From an uncultured Methanobrevibacter sp. (lineage in GTDB: Archaea > Methanobacteriota > Methanobacteria > Methanobacteriales > Methanobacteriaceae): a DNA stretch of 56,544 nucleotides. The DNA lies in assembly GCF_902771435.1 (NCBI RefSeq), contig NZ_CACXXB010000015.1, positions 1 through 56,544 of the forward strand, in the 5' to 3' direction. The notes under the pieces are model-generated. The model ran no database searches. It had not been told where the DNA came from and saw only the letters and a list, made by a program, of their open reading frames with translations. The position numbers and the translations under genes are program-made. Positions 35,007-43,365 of the stretch are shown here, piece by piece (the first letter of the stretch is position 1; every line of letters begins with the position of its first letter).

Positions 35007-35501
35007 TTATTTTATTTTTTTCCCGTCATGGATGGCAACGATTCCAGGGATTTTTTCCACTTCCAGCTTGAACATCGCTTCCATGCCCTCATTTTCAAAC
35101 AGAACACATTCCTTTTTCAGGACCTTGTTTGTAAGAAGTGCTGCAACCGGAGGGGTTATGACAAATATGGAGTTGTTTTCATTTAGTTTTTCAGCTGTCT
35201 CGTCACTCAACATTCCTTTCCCGATATGGACTTTGACGCCGGCTTCGCTTAATTTAGGTATTGTGGATTCGATTTCAACTTTGCTGCTTGTTGTCGGAGC
35301 TATTCCTGCATCGCTGAAGGCAGTATGCATTATTGCAATTCCATTCAAATCAAATGGAACCTTGTTTTCCTCAATCAGTCTGACCAGTTGCGGCAAAGCA
35401 GCATCACGACCAGTATAGATTGTTCCTGAAATTGAAATCTGGTCTCCAACATTGACATTGGCCAAATCTTCATCGGTTATGGGTGTTGTCAAGTGTTTCA
35501 T
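35007..35501 (-). CDS. Fumarate hydratase, beta subunit (class I)
   Basis: C-terminal (beta) subunit of the two-subunit, Fe-S-containing class I fumarase or related tartrate dehydratase. Motifs LTTPITDEDLANVNVGDQIS, SGTIYTGRDAAL, GIAIMHTAF and TTSSKVEIESTIPKL match the family, as does length about 164. The alpha subunit, which carries the Fe-S ligands, is not in the window. Start: ATG at 35501 rather than 35519, because a TATA-like element (TTAATATAAA) lies about 25 bases before it, suggesting a leaderless transcript. Works with KorDABC and SucC in the reductive TCA branch. Confidence 0.9.
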   Translation of the reverse strand: MKHLTTPITDEDLANVNVGDQISISGTIYTGRDAALPQLVRLIEENKVPFDLNGIAIMHTAFSDAGIAPTTSSKVEIESTIPKLSEAGVKVHIGKGMLSDETAEKLNENNSIFVITPPVAALLTNKVLKKECVLFENEGMEAMFKLEVEKIPGIVAIHDGKKIK

Positions 35502-35589
35502 AATATAACTTGGTTTCATTTTTATATTAATAATTTATCATGATTCATTAAAATATTGGAATATTGTGCCTAAATCAGGTAAATATGAG

Positions 35590-35767
35590 TCATTCTGTTG
35601 CATTCATCAGTTCAATAGGGATTACCTCATTCGTCATCAGACGATATTCATTCGAAAAACAAGGTCTTGAATGCACCTGTGAAAAATCTCATTATTGCCA
35701 ATCCCATATGCCCTATTGAAAATGTTGCTTCTTCCATAATATGGTCTAATATTTGCCAGTTATTCAA
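35590..35767 (-). pseudogene. Probable gene remnant between fumarase beta and korD
   Basis: In the 400-base gap, the minus strand has coding-like sequence: TTG at 35767 opens a 39-codon frame reading ILDHIMEEATFSIGHMGLAI and onward to a stop at 35648, and a second frame continues EYRLMTNEVIPIELMNATE to a stop at 35590. A single frameshift near 35650 would join them. Base composition here is clearly less AT-rich than the flanks. The family is not recognised. The rest of 35520-35926 is AT-rich promoter sequence for korD. Could also be chance. Confidence 0.35.
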
Positions 35768-35867
35768 ATCGGGTTAAGTTTTTTGTTTGACTATAATATT
35801 TTTTTTTATTTTTTAGTAAATTTCTTTTAATTTTCATGATTTTTCATAAGATATTTAAAGGTACATC

Positions 35868-35908
35868 AACATAAATATATAACATTCTATATTTATTTAT
35901 CATAGAAT
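35868..35908 (+). promoter_or_regulatory. Promoter and inverted repeat upstream of korDABC
   Basis: ATAAATATATAAC (about 35871-35883) is a good TATA box. ATTCTAT at 35884-35890 and ATAGAAT at 35902-35908 form a 7-base inverted repeat immediately downstream, a possible operator. AGGAGAT then precedes the TTG start at 35927. Confidence 0.45.
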
Positions 35909-35926
35909 TTTTAGGAGATTTTAAAA

Positions 35927-36193
35927 TTGATAATTATTGATGAAAATTTGTGTAAAGGATGTCATCTTTGCCTATTCATGTGTTATAAGAATGTATATGC
36001 AATATCTCCTGAGCTCAACGATAAAGGAGTACAATTGCCTTTCGTTAAGTTTGAAGAGAGATGTACCAAATGCGGTACATGTGAAGTGGCATGTCCTGAC
36101 CAGGCAATAACTGTTGATTTGCCGGAAAATTGGTGGATGAAAGAGGACAATGATGTTAACTTCAATCCTAATTTCACAAAGGGGAAAAAGTAG
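35927..36193 (+). CDS. korD: 2-oxoglutarate:ferredoxin oxidoreductase, delta subunit
   Basis: Ferredoxin-like electron-transfer subunit with two [4Fe-4S] motifs, CKGCHLCLFMC and CTKCGTCEVACP. It carries electrons between ferredoxin and the catalytic KorAB core. 88 residues fit the family. The start is TTG at 35927, supported by AGGAGAT; there is no earlier in-frame ATG. First gene of korD-korA-korB-korC-sucC, the Methanobacteriales order. Confidence 0.93.
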   Translation: MIIIDENLCKGCHLCLFMCYKNVYAISPELNDKGVQLPFVKFEERCTKCGTCEVACPDQAITVDLPENWWMKEDNDVNFNPNFTKGKK

Positions 36194-36201
36194 GTGTTAG
36201 A

Positions 36202-37335
36202 ATGTCTGAAGAATTATTTATTCAAGGAAATGAAGCATGTGCTAAAGGAGCGATAGCTGCAGGCTGCAGATTTTTTGCAGGTTATCCGATTACTCCATCA
36301 ACTGAAATTGCGGAAACTTTAGCTCGTGAATTACCAAAAGTCGGGGGTTCTTTTGTTCAAATGGAAGATGAAATCGCTTCCATGGGAGCGATTATTGGCG
36401 CTTCATGGGGAGGAACAAAATCAATGACTGCTACTTCAGGGCCTGGTTTATCATTGATGCAGGAAAATATCGGATATGCATTTATTACTGAAACACCTCT
36501 TGTTATTGCTGATGTTCAAAGAGGTTCTCCTTCAACTGCTCAACCGACAATGGGAGCTCAAGGAGACATGATGCAGGCTCGCTGGGGTTCACATGGAGAT
36601 TATGAACCGATTGCATTGGCTCCTGCAAGTGTTGAGGAATTTTTCTATTTCACAATCAAAGCTTTTAATTTGGCTGAACAATACAGAGTGCCTGTATTTT
36701 TAATGGCTGATGAAACTATGGGTCACATGAGAGAAAAGATGGTCATCGATGAAGATAAAATCGAGATTGTTCCTAGGAAAAGGCCTGAATTGACTGATGA
36801 TTATTTGCCTTTCAAGCATGTTGAAGACGGAACCACTCCAATGCCTGCATTCGGAGACGGCTTCAAGGTACATATTACAGGATTGACTCACGATGAAAGA
36901 GGTTATCCTGACACCAACAATCCTGAAACCCACAATAAGCTTGTTACAAGGTTATGTAATAAAATTTTAAACAACAGAAATGAAATCTCTTCAGTATTCA
37001 CCCAATTCTGTGATGATGCTGACACTGTTGTAATTTCGTATGGATCTCCTATTAGGGCTGTAATTGAAGCAGTGCTTAAAGTAAGAAAAGAAGGTAGAAA
37101 AGTAGGTTATATCAAGGTTGATACTCCTTGGCCGTTCCCTAATGAACAGGTGCTTGAACTGACCGAAGGCGCTAAGAATGTCATCGTCGTCGAAATGAAC
37201 TTGGGTCAGATGTATTATGAAGTTGATAGACTGTTAAAACAGCAGAATAATGTTCATTTATTGGGTAAGATCGGAGGTATGCTACCTACTCCTGATGAGA
37301 TAATTTCTAAAATCAAAGAAGTGGAGGATAAATAA
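36202..37335 (+). CDS. korA: 2-oxoglutarate:ferredoxin oxidoreductase, alpha subunit
   Basis: Alpha subunit of the enzyme that reductively carboxylates succinyl-CoA to 2-oxoglutarate with reduced ferredoxin, giving glutamate precursors. Contains the pyrimidine-binding fold region with the conserved GNEACAKGAIAAGCRFFAGY and PITPSTEIAE, MEDEIASMGAIIGASWGG, ATSGPGLSLMQENIGYA and QPTMGAQGDMMQARWGSHGD. AGGTGTTAG precedes the ATG. The stop codon overlaps korB's ATG by one base (TAATG). Confidence 0.95.
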   Translation: MSEELFIQGNEACAKGAIAAGCRFFAGYPITPSTEIAETLARELPKVGGSFVQMEDEIASMGAIIGASWGGTKSMTATSGPGLSLMQENIGYAFITETPLVIADVQRGSPSTAQPTMGAQGDMMQARWGSHGDYEPIALAPASVEEFFYFTIKAFNLAEQYRVPVFLMADETMGHMREKMVIDEDKIEIVPRKRPELTDDYLPFKHVEDGTTPMPAFGDGFKVHITGLTHDERGYPDTNNPETHNKLVTRLCNKILNNRNEISSVFTQFCDDADTVVISYGSPIRAVIEAVLKVRKEGRKVGYIKVDTPWPFPNEQVLELTEGAKNVIVVEMNLGQMYYEVDRLLKQQNNVHLLGKIGGMLPTPDEIISKIKEVEDK

Positions 37336-38198
37336 TGGCTGAAGAAAAAACCAACAGATTTCTTCCGTACTTAAGGGAAGACAGATTGCCTCATATTTTT
37401 TGTCCTGGCTGTGGAAACGGAGCGGTAATGAACGCTTTTTTAGCAGCTATGGAAAAGGCTGAAATGGATTTTGACAATATGACTTTGGTTTCCGGAATCG
37501 GATGTTCTTCAAGAATTCCGGGTTATCTGAAATGTGATTCCCTTCACACCACTCACGGACGTGCATTGTCATTTGCTACCGGTTTGAAAATAGCAAATAA
37601 GGATTTGGACGTTGTTGTATTCAGTGGTGACGGTGATGCGGCTTCCATTGGAGGAAACCATCTAATTCACGCAGCCAGAAGAAACCTTAACATTACAATG
37701 ATTTGTATCAACAACAATATCTACGGTATGACAGGAGGTCAGGTAAGTCCTACATCTCCAAAAGGTATTGTTGCAACCACTGCACCTTATGGAAACTATG
37801 ACACTCCATTCAAATTGGCCGAACTCGTTGCCGGTGCTGGTGCAAGTTACTCAGCCAGATGGACCACAGTTGAAATGGAAAATTTGGTTTTATCAATTAA
37901 GACTGCATTAAAAAATCCTGGATTTTCATTTGTTGAAGTTGTTACTTTATGTCCAACTTACTTTGGCCGTAAAAACAAACTTAAAACCCCTACAGCAATG
38001 GCTGCAGTGATGAAAGCAAACACTGTTTACAAATCCGCTGCAGATAGGATGAGCGAAAAAGAATTGAAGGACAAAGTTGTTGTTGGTGAATTCGCCAATA
38101 AACAAAGGGAAGAATTAAGTGAAGTGCTCGATAAGTTCAGTATAGACACTTACGGTAAGAAAACTCTTATCAATTCAGCATATGAAACAGATTTTTAG
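37335..38198 (+). CDS. korB: 2-oxoglutarate:ferredoxin oxidoreductase, beta subunit
   Basis: Thiamine-diphosphate-binding subunit. HIFCPGCGNGAVMNAF at the N terminus, SGIGCSSRIPGYLKCDSLHT, and the TPP/Mg motif VVFSGDGDAASIGGNHLIHA with MICINNNIYGMTGGQ downstream are all intact. Length 287 is normal for the two-subunit-core KorB. Overlap with korA by one base and tight spacing to korC indicate one translation unit. Confidence 0.95.
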   Translation: MAEEKTNRFLPYLREDRLPHIFCPGCGNGAVMNAFLAAMEKAEMDFDNMTLVSGIGCSSRIPGYLKCDSLHTTHGRALSFATGLKIANKDLDVVVFSGDGDAASIGGNHLIHAARRNLNITMICINNNIYGMTGGQVSPTSPKGIVATTAPYGNYDTPFKLAELVAGAGASYSARWTTVEMENLVLSIKTALKNPGFSFVEVVTLCPTYFGRKNKLKTPTAMAAVMKANTVYKSAADRMSEKELKDKVVVGEFANKQREELSEVLDKFSIDTYGKKTLINSAYETDF

Positions 38199-38207
38199 GT
38201 GATCAAT

Positions 38208-38756
38208 ATGAGAAAAGAAATTAGAATATGTGGATTTGGAGGTCAAGGAATCATTCTTGCAGGAATCATTTTAGGTAAGGCTGCAAGTTTGTTTGATGAA
38301 AATGAAGCTGTTCAAACTCAATCTTATGGTCCTGAAGCTCGTGGAGGGGCTTCAAAATGTGAAGTCGTCATCGACAATAAACTAATTGAATATCCAAAAG
38401 TCCTGAGTCCTGATATTTTGGTTGCAATGTCCAATGAGGCGCTGCTGAAATACATCGGTGATTTGAAGGACAACGGAACTTTAATTGTCGATCCTGGAAC
38501 AACCGACATTAACGAAGTCAGGGACTTTATTGATGAACATAATATTGATGTTTATGAAGCTCCGGCTACAATGACTGCAATCAATGATATCGGTCTTAAA
38601 ATTGTTGCAAACATTGTTATGGTGGGAGCTATTACAAAAATTACTAAAGTAATATCTAAAGATGCTGCCATGAAGGCTATTGAAGCTAGTGTTCCTAAAG
38701 GAACTGAAGAAAAGAACATTAAAGCTTTTGAAGCGGGATATGCTTTAGCGGAATAG
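38208..38756 (+). CDS. korC: 2-oxoglutarate:ferredoxin oxidoreductase, gamma subunit
   Basis: Gamma subunit with the family's IRICGFGGQGIILAGIILGK start, QTQSYGPEARGGASKCEVVI and a C-terminal KGTEEKNIKAFEAGYAL. ATG at 38208 is chosen; GGTGATC lies just upstream and overlaps the GTG at 38199 that would otherwise serve as the start. Completes the KorDABC complex; sucC begins 8 bases after it. Confidence 0.94.
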   Translation: MRKEIRICGFGGQGIILAGIILGKAASLFDENEAVQTQSYGPEARGGASKCEVVIDNKLIEYPKVLSPDILVAMSNEALLKYIGDLKDNGTLIVDPGTTDINEVRDFIDEHNIDVYEAPATMTAINDIGLKIVANIVMVGAITKITKVISKDAAMKAIEASVPKGTEEKNIKAFEAGYALAE

Positions 38757-38764
38757 GTGTTATA

Positions 38765-39883
38765 ATGAGATTTTTTGAAAACGTAGCAAAGGAAATTTTT
38801 AACAAGGAAGGCATTCCAATTCTAGAGGGACACGTTGCAAACTATCCTGAAGAAGCAATGGCAATATCTTCAGAGATGGGTGTGCCTGTTGTTGTTAAAG
38901 CACAAGTTTTAACCGGTGGAAGAGGTAAGGCCGGTGGTGTAAAATTCGCAAACAACCCTGGTGAAGCACTTAAAGTTTCTGAAGAAATTTTAGGAATGGA
39001 AATTAAAGGCGAAAAAGTAAAACACCTGCTGATTGAAGAAAAGGCTGAAATATTAAATGAATTTTTCGTAACTGTATCAGTGGACAGGGGCGCCAGAAGG
39101 CCTGTAATTCTTGCAAGTAAAGAAGGTGGGGTTGAAATTGAAAACTTAGCTAAGACAAACCCTGAAAAAATCATTAAATATTATCCAAATCCTTTACTTG
39201 ACTTTTTACCATATGAAGCACGTGAAATTGCACGTAAAATGGGTGTTTCTTCCGAATTGATTTCTCCGATTGGGGATATAATCTGGAAATTATACAAGGT
39301 ATTTAGAAAATATGATGCGGATACAGCTGAAATAAACCCTCTCGTATTGACTCCGGATGGAGTAATAGCTGCCGACGCCAAATTGGTCGTTGAAAATGAT
39401 TCCCTGTTCAGACATCAGGACCTTGTTGAAAAGCTCCACTATAAACAGAAAGCTGTGGACTTCGTTCAACTCGATGGGGATATTGCAGTAATCGGTAACG
39501 GTGCAGGTTTGACATTAACAGCTATGGACATGATTAAACTCAATGGAGGAGAACCGGCCACTTTCCTCGATATCGGTGGTGGAGCTTCAGAGCATATCAT
39601 TGACCAGGCGTTAAGCATAGTGTTGAACTATGACAGAGTCAAAGTTGTATTTTTAAATGTTTTAGGAGGTATCACCAAAGCGGATGACGTTGCACGTGGT
39701 GTAATCAAGGCTTTGGAAGGTGCTGAACGTAAAGTTCCTATTGTAATCAGACTGACAGGTACCAATGAGGAAGAAGGTCAGAAAATTTTAAATGAAGCCG
39801 GAATTCCATTTGAAGTATCAATGGAAAAGGCCGCCAAAAAGGCTGTTGAACTCTGCGAAGAAATTAAAGCTGAGGGCAAATAA
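38765..39883 (+). CDS. sucC: Succinate-CoA ligase (ADP-forming), beta subunit
   Basis: Beta subunit of succinyl-CoA synthetase, supplying succinyl-CoA to KorDABC. ATP-grasp domain at the N terminus (KEIFNKEGIPILEG, VKAQVLTGGRGKAGGVKFA, ADTAEINPLVLTPDG) and the CoA-ligase domain at the C terminus (GNGAGLTLTAMDMIKLNGGE, TFLDIGGGASEHI, FLNVLGGITKADDVARG). Length 372 fits. AGGTGTTATA precedes the ATG. The alpha subunit sucD is not in the window. Confidence 0.95.
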   Translation: MRFFENVAKEIFNKEGIPILEGHVANYPEEAMAISSEMGVPVVVKAQVLTGGRGKAGGVKFANNPGEALKVSEEILGMEIKGEKVKHLLIEEKAEILNEFFVTVSVDRGARRPVILASKEGGVEIENLAKTNPEKIIKYYPNPLLDFLPYEAREIARKMGVSSELISPIGDIIWKLYKVFRKYDADTAEINPLVLTPDGVIAADAKLVVENDSLFRHQDLVEKLHYKQKAVDFVQLDGDIAVIGNGAGLTLTAMDMIKLNGGEPATFLDIGGGASEHIIDQALSIVLNYDRVKVVFLNVLGGITKADDVARGVIKALEGAERKVPIVIRLTGTNEEEGQKILNEAGIPFEVSMEKAAKKAVELCEEIKAEGK

Positions 39884-40546
39884 ATGAAATTTTTTGCCGT
39901 TAACGGTTCCCCAAGGCCAAAATGCAATACTGCGCAGCTTCTGGACAAATCCCTTGAAGGCGTAAAATCAGTTTTTCCTGAAGCTCATGTTGAAAGGATT
40001 AATCTCTATGATTTTCCTTTTCACGGATGCAGAAGTTGCTTTGCATGCAAGAGAGTCAACGGTAAACATTATGGCAGATGCGTTCAGAATGATGATTTAA
40101 AACCTATTCTTGATGAACTCGTTCAGGCCGATGGTATTATTTTGGGTTCACCTATTTACTTAAGTGATGTTACAGGAAACATGAGATGCTTTTTGGAGCG
40201 TTTCGTGTTCCCGTTTGTTGCCTACAGCAAAACTGAAACTGTCGAACACAAAAAGATGCCGCTGGCATACATATACACTATGAATGCTTCCGAAGAGATT
40301 TCATATCAAATCGGATATCATGACCTTCATGACCATTTTGAAATGGGATTAAGCAGAACATTCAGTGAAATTGAGCATCTCTATGTCTATGAGACCTACC
40401 AGTTCAGGGATTATTCAAAATACGTTAGTGATGCTTTTGATGAAAAAGAGAGAAAGGAAATTCGTAAAAACCAATTTCCAAAAGATTTAGAAAGTGCATT
40501 TGAACTTGGAAGAAAAATTGCTATTCGAGCAGAACAACACGACTGA
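39884..40546 (+). CDS. NADPH-dependent FMN reductase-like (iron-sulfur) flavoprotein
   Basis: Flavodoxin-fold protein of 220 residues. The FMN phosphate loop is FAVNGSPRPKCNTAQLLD; then FHGCRSCFACKR, the Cys pattern seen in archaeal iron-sulfur flavoproteins; then GIILGSPIYLSDVTGNMRCFLERF, binding the flavin ring. It begins directly after the sucC stop codon, so it is probably expressed from the kor operon, maybe as an electron carrier. It overlaps the end of convergent taw1 by 26 bases. Its exact partner is unknown. Confidence 0.85.
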   Translation: MKFFAVNGSPRPKCNTAQLLDKSLEGVKSVFPEAHVERINLYDFPFHGCRSCFACKRVNGKHYGRCVQNDDLKPILDELVQADGIILGSPIYLSDVTGNMRCFLERFVFPFVAYSKTETVEHKKMPLAYIYTMNASEEISYQIGYHDLHDHFEMGLSRTFSEIEHLYVYETYQFRDYSKYVSDAFDEKERKEIRKNQFPKDLESAFELGRKIAIRAEQHD

Positions 40547-41438
40547 TTTCAGATTCATTTACTATTTCTTTACCGCACTCTTTTCCTATTTTTTTTGCAA
40601 ATTCTTTAACCTCATCGAATGTCGGCATATTATCCAAAGTCAGACGTTCACGTGATGAGCCAACGCACATATATGCCTTGACCTCTACATAGTCAGGGTC
40701 TGCTTTTCTTATTAGTTTTGCGTATTCTTCAGCCTGTTCCATATTTCTTCCGCGAACGCAGGTATTTCTTATACATGTACGTGAGTTAAAACTGGCTAAT
40801 GTTTCAAGTGATTCGTTTAAATTACTCCAAGCATCATTTATTCTGGGTCTGCACACTTCATCAAATATTTTCTTTGAAGGTGCATCCAAGGAAAGGTACA
40901 GTTGATAGGGATCGTTTTCAAGGTTTCGCAATCTGTCGACACACTGGCCGTTGCTCACTACGAATGTTGTGAAATCACGTCTGTTGAACTCGCCTATCAG
41001 CTCATCGATTTTCGGATAGAGTGTAGGTTCTCCTGCAAGCGAAATCGCCGCATTGGTTGGATTTTTCACCTCTTCCAGTTTCTTTCTGTTTGCCTTGTCA
41101 TTTCCAAAAAATCCGCATAATAGGTTGGCCTGAGCTTTGATTGCATCATCGATGATGGTTTTTGGATCATCGTATTCCTCATCCTCCCAACTGGTTTGGG
41201 TATATGTCAGGTCTCTCCAGCAAAATTCACATTCCTGCTGGCAGTTTGGAACTGCAGGGGACATCTGAAGACATCGGTGTGATTTGATTCCGTAGAATTT
41301 TTCCTTGTAGCAAACTCCCTTGTCTACAATACTCTGTCTTGTCCAGTGGCAGACTTTAACGGCTGCGTGTCCATGTGTTCCAACGAATCTGTATCCGCTT
41401 TTTTCAAGTTTTTCAATTTGGTTTTTTGTAAATGACAT
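40521..41438 (-). CDS. taw1: 4-demethylwyosine synthase Taw1 (radical SAM)
   Basis: Radical-SAM enzyme that builds the tricyclic base of wyosine derivatives at position 37 of tRNA-Phe from N1-methylguanosine and pyruvate. The SAM cluster motif is CQQECEFCWRD (CxxxCxxC). A second cluster is held by Cys in KVCHW, GVCYK and SHRCLQM. Also GEPTLYPKIDELI and SLAGEPT for SAM binding. About 305 residues; archaeal Taw1 lacks the flavodoxin domain that eukaryotic TYW1 carries. Convergent with the flavoprotein gene. Confidence 0.94.
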   Translation of the reverse strand: MSFTKNQIEKLEKSGYRFVGTHGHAAVKVCHWTRQSIVDKGVCYKEKFYGIKSHRCLQMSPAVPNCQQECEFCWRDLTYTQTSWEDEEYDDPKTIIDDAIKAQANLLCGFFGNDKANRKKLEEVKNPTNAAISLAGEPTLYPKIDELIGEFNRRDFTTFVVSNGQCVDRLRNLENDPYQLYLSLDAPSKKIFDEVCRPRINDAWSNLNESLETLASFNSRTCIRNTCVRGRNMEQAEEYAKLIRKADPDYVEVKAYMCVGSSRERLTLDNMPTFDEVKEFAKKIGKECGKEIVNESEISRVVLLE

Positions 41439-41569
41439 AAAATCACATTTATTTTTCGTTTTTGTAGTATATACATTTTTACAAGGGCACTTTAAATTTA
41501 CAAGTTATGAACAATATTTATTTTTACTCATTAAATCTATTTATATGTTTAATTATAATAGATATTATT

Positions 41570-42439
41570 ATGAGATTATGGAATAAACAACAAGAAAAAT
41601 TATTTTTTATCAATTCAAAAAGCTTTGCTTCAAAAGAGCAGCTTTTCTATAGGACCGATGACGGAAGGTATTTGGCTTACTTTCCAAAAAGGTATAAGGG
41701 TGGAAAAACCACTCTCCAGGCCAGAAATTCCCTTATTGGAAACTATACTGAAAAATGGGTCAGCGATTTGTTCCGTGCACTGATTGAAGATGAAAACCTC
41801 CATATAGTCCAGCAGGCCAGAATTCCTTCTGTTGGAATCACATCAAAATCTCCGGCCGACATTGCAGTTGCAACTGCTGATAAAAAAATTTTAAAAGCCT
41901 CGGAAGTAAAACTAATATGTGAGGTCAAAATGTCTCTTGTGTGGAACTGGCAGTACGAACCCGAATTCGGCAGTCTGAAGGAAGTCGGTGATTTCAGAAC
42001 CCATCAGGGAAAGCCGAGTTTCACACGTTCGGACTCAATCTTAAAGGCTATCGGCAAATGTGTTGATATAAGGGTTTCAAATTTCGAATCAACAAAAATT
42101 CCAATAATCGTTTTAGGCAATGCTCCTTTATCAAACGGATTTTCCAAAAAGGCGGATTGCCTAAAGCATGCAGGTTTAATTCAGGGGTTCTGGTCTTTAA
42201 ATCCATTCCCTCTCAATCACGGCAATACACGAAAATCCACTCCTAAAAAAGGATTTTACAGATTTGACAACACCTCGGAGTTAAAAATACATTTAAATCA
42301 ATTGTTCAATCAGGACCTGAACTTCTTTTCAGGAATGGAAAGTCCAAAAACTTTAGGAAAATTGATTGAAATAGCTGACGAAGAGGAAACCTATGAAAAC
42401 AAGGGATTGAAATTTTTAAATCTATTAAAGAGGGATTAA
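41570..42439 (+). CDS. Type II restriction endonuclease, PD-(D/E)xK type (predicted)
   Basis: About 289 residues, not recognised as a named enzyme but with a clear nuclease site: Asp97 in SPADIAVAT and Glu118-x-Lys120 in ICEVKMS, the PD-(D/E)xK arrangement, preceded by Glu62 in YTEKWVSDL. It is directly followed by a DNA methyltransferase (one base apart), which marks it as the endonuclease of a type II restriction-modification pair. The start is taken as ATG 41570 (MRLWNKQQ); a TATA box (TTTATATG, about 41537-41545) lies 25-30 bases before it, and the upstream ATG at 41507 would lie before that promoter. Cleavage site unknown. Confidence 0.75.
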   Translation: MRLWNKQQEKLFFINSKSFASKEQLFYRTDDGRYLAYFPKRYKGGKTTLQARNSLIGNYTEKWVSDLFRALIEDENLHIVQQARIPSVGITSKSPADIAVATADKKILKASEVKLICEVKMSLVWNWQYEPEFGSLKEVGDFRTHQGKPSFTRSDSILKAIGKCVDIRVSNFESTKIPIIVLGNAPLSNGFSKKADCLKHAGLIQGFWSLNPFPLNHGNTRKSTPKKGFYRFDNTSELKIHLNQLFNQDLNFFSGMESPKTLGKLIEIADEEETYENKGLKFLNLLKRD

Positions 42440-42440
42440 T

Positions 42441-43319
42441 GTGGTTAGAAAAACTCAAACATCTTCATTCGGTTCTGTTTTAAGGGAATCCCACAGCTCA
42501 AAAAAGTTTTACAGTTCAAAATTATTTGAAGAGTTCAGGATTCCAAAAAATGTCGAATACAGGCAGGTTGAAATTCCAAAAAATGATTTGAATAAACTTT
42601 ACTGCAAGTCCAGCGAAAATATGGATGAGATTCCAGACGACAGCATTCATCTGATGATCACCTCTCCCCCATATAACGTCGGAAAGGAATATGACAACGA
42701 TTTGACACTGGATGAGTATCTGGAACTGCTGACGGAGGTCTTTGGCCAGACCTACAGAAAGCTGGTTACCGGAGGCAGGGCATGCATAAACATTGCCAAC
42801 ATAGGAAGAAAGCCTTATATTCCTCTGCATGCAATGATTATTGAAATAATGCTGGATTTGGGATTTCTGATGAGAGGTGAAATAATTTGGGATAAATCTG
42901 CCAGTGCGGGAGGTTCATGTGCCTGGGGAAGCTGGATGTCTGCTTCAAATCCTGTATTGAGGGATTACCATGAATACATTCTGGTATTCTCCAAGGAGTC
43001 ATATTCCAAAAACAGGTCTCAGGAAAGAAAGGACACAATCGAAAGGGACGAGTTTATTCAGTGGACAAAAAGCATCTGGACATTTCCTGCAGTAAACGCC
43101 AAAAAAATAGGTCATCCTGCTCCGTTCCCGATTGAACTGCCTCACAGGCTAATCAATCTCTACAGCTATGAGGGGGATGTTGTTCTGGACCCGTTCTGCG
43201 GAAGCGGAACCACATGCATTGCTGCACTTCAAAATAACAGAAACTATATTGCATATGATATCAATGAGGAATATGTCAAATTATCTCAAAAACGGATAAA
43301 TAATCATAAGTTTATTTAA
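42441..43319 (+). CDS. DNA methyltransferase, beta-class (N4-cytosine or N6-adenine)
   Basis: Modification half of the restriction-modification pair. Catalytic motif IV is ITSPPYNVG (residues 73-81), and the SAM-binding motif I, DPFCGSGTT (250-258), comes after it, the beta-class order. TSPPY is commonest in N4-cytosine enzymes but N6-adenine is possible. A target-recognition region lies between (EIIWDKSASAGGSCAWGSWM). GTG start with AGAGGGAT upstream. The pair sits between taw1 and tpiA, in an otherwise housekeeping stretch, as expected of a mobile gene cassette. Confidence 0.9.
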   Translation: MVRKTQTSSFGSVLRESHSSKKFYSSKLFEEFRIPKNVEYRQVEIPKNDLNKLYCKSSENMDEIPDDSIHLMITSPPYNVGKEYDNDLTLDEYLELLTEVFGQTYRKLVTGGRACINIANIGRKPYIPLHAMIIEIMLDLGFLMRGEIIWDKSASAGGSCAWGSWMSASNPVLRDYHEYILVFSKESYSKNRSQERKDTIERDEFIQWTKSIWTFPAVNAKKIGHPAPFPIELPHRLINLYSYEGDVVLDPFCGSGTTCIAALQNNRNYIAYDINEEYVKLSQKRINNHKFI

Positions 43320-43365
43320 TAATGTTTTCCAAATATAATTGTAATAAAGATATTTGTGGGATATT

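Noticed and set aside
41570..43319. Assigning CTAG as the recognition site of the restriction-modification pair
   Set aside because: CTAG systems occur in related methanogens, but CTAG is present in this window (for example near 2452, 3264 and 3287) and no sequence feature ties this methyltransferase to that site.
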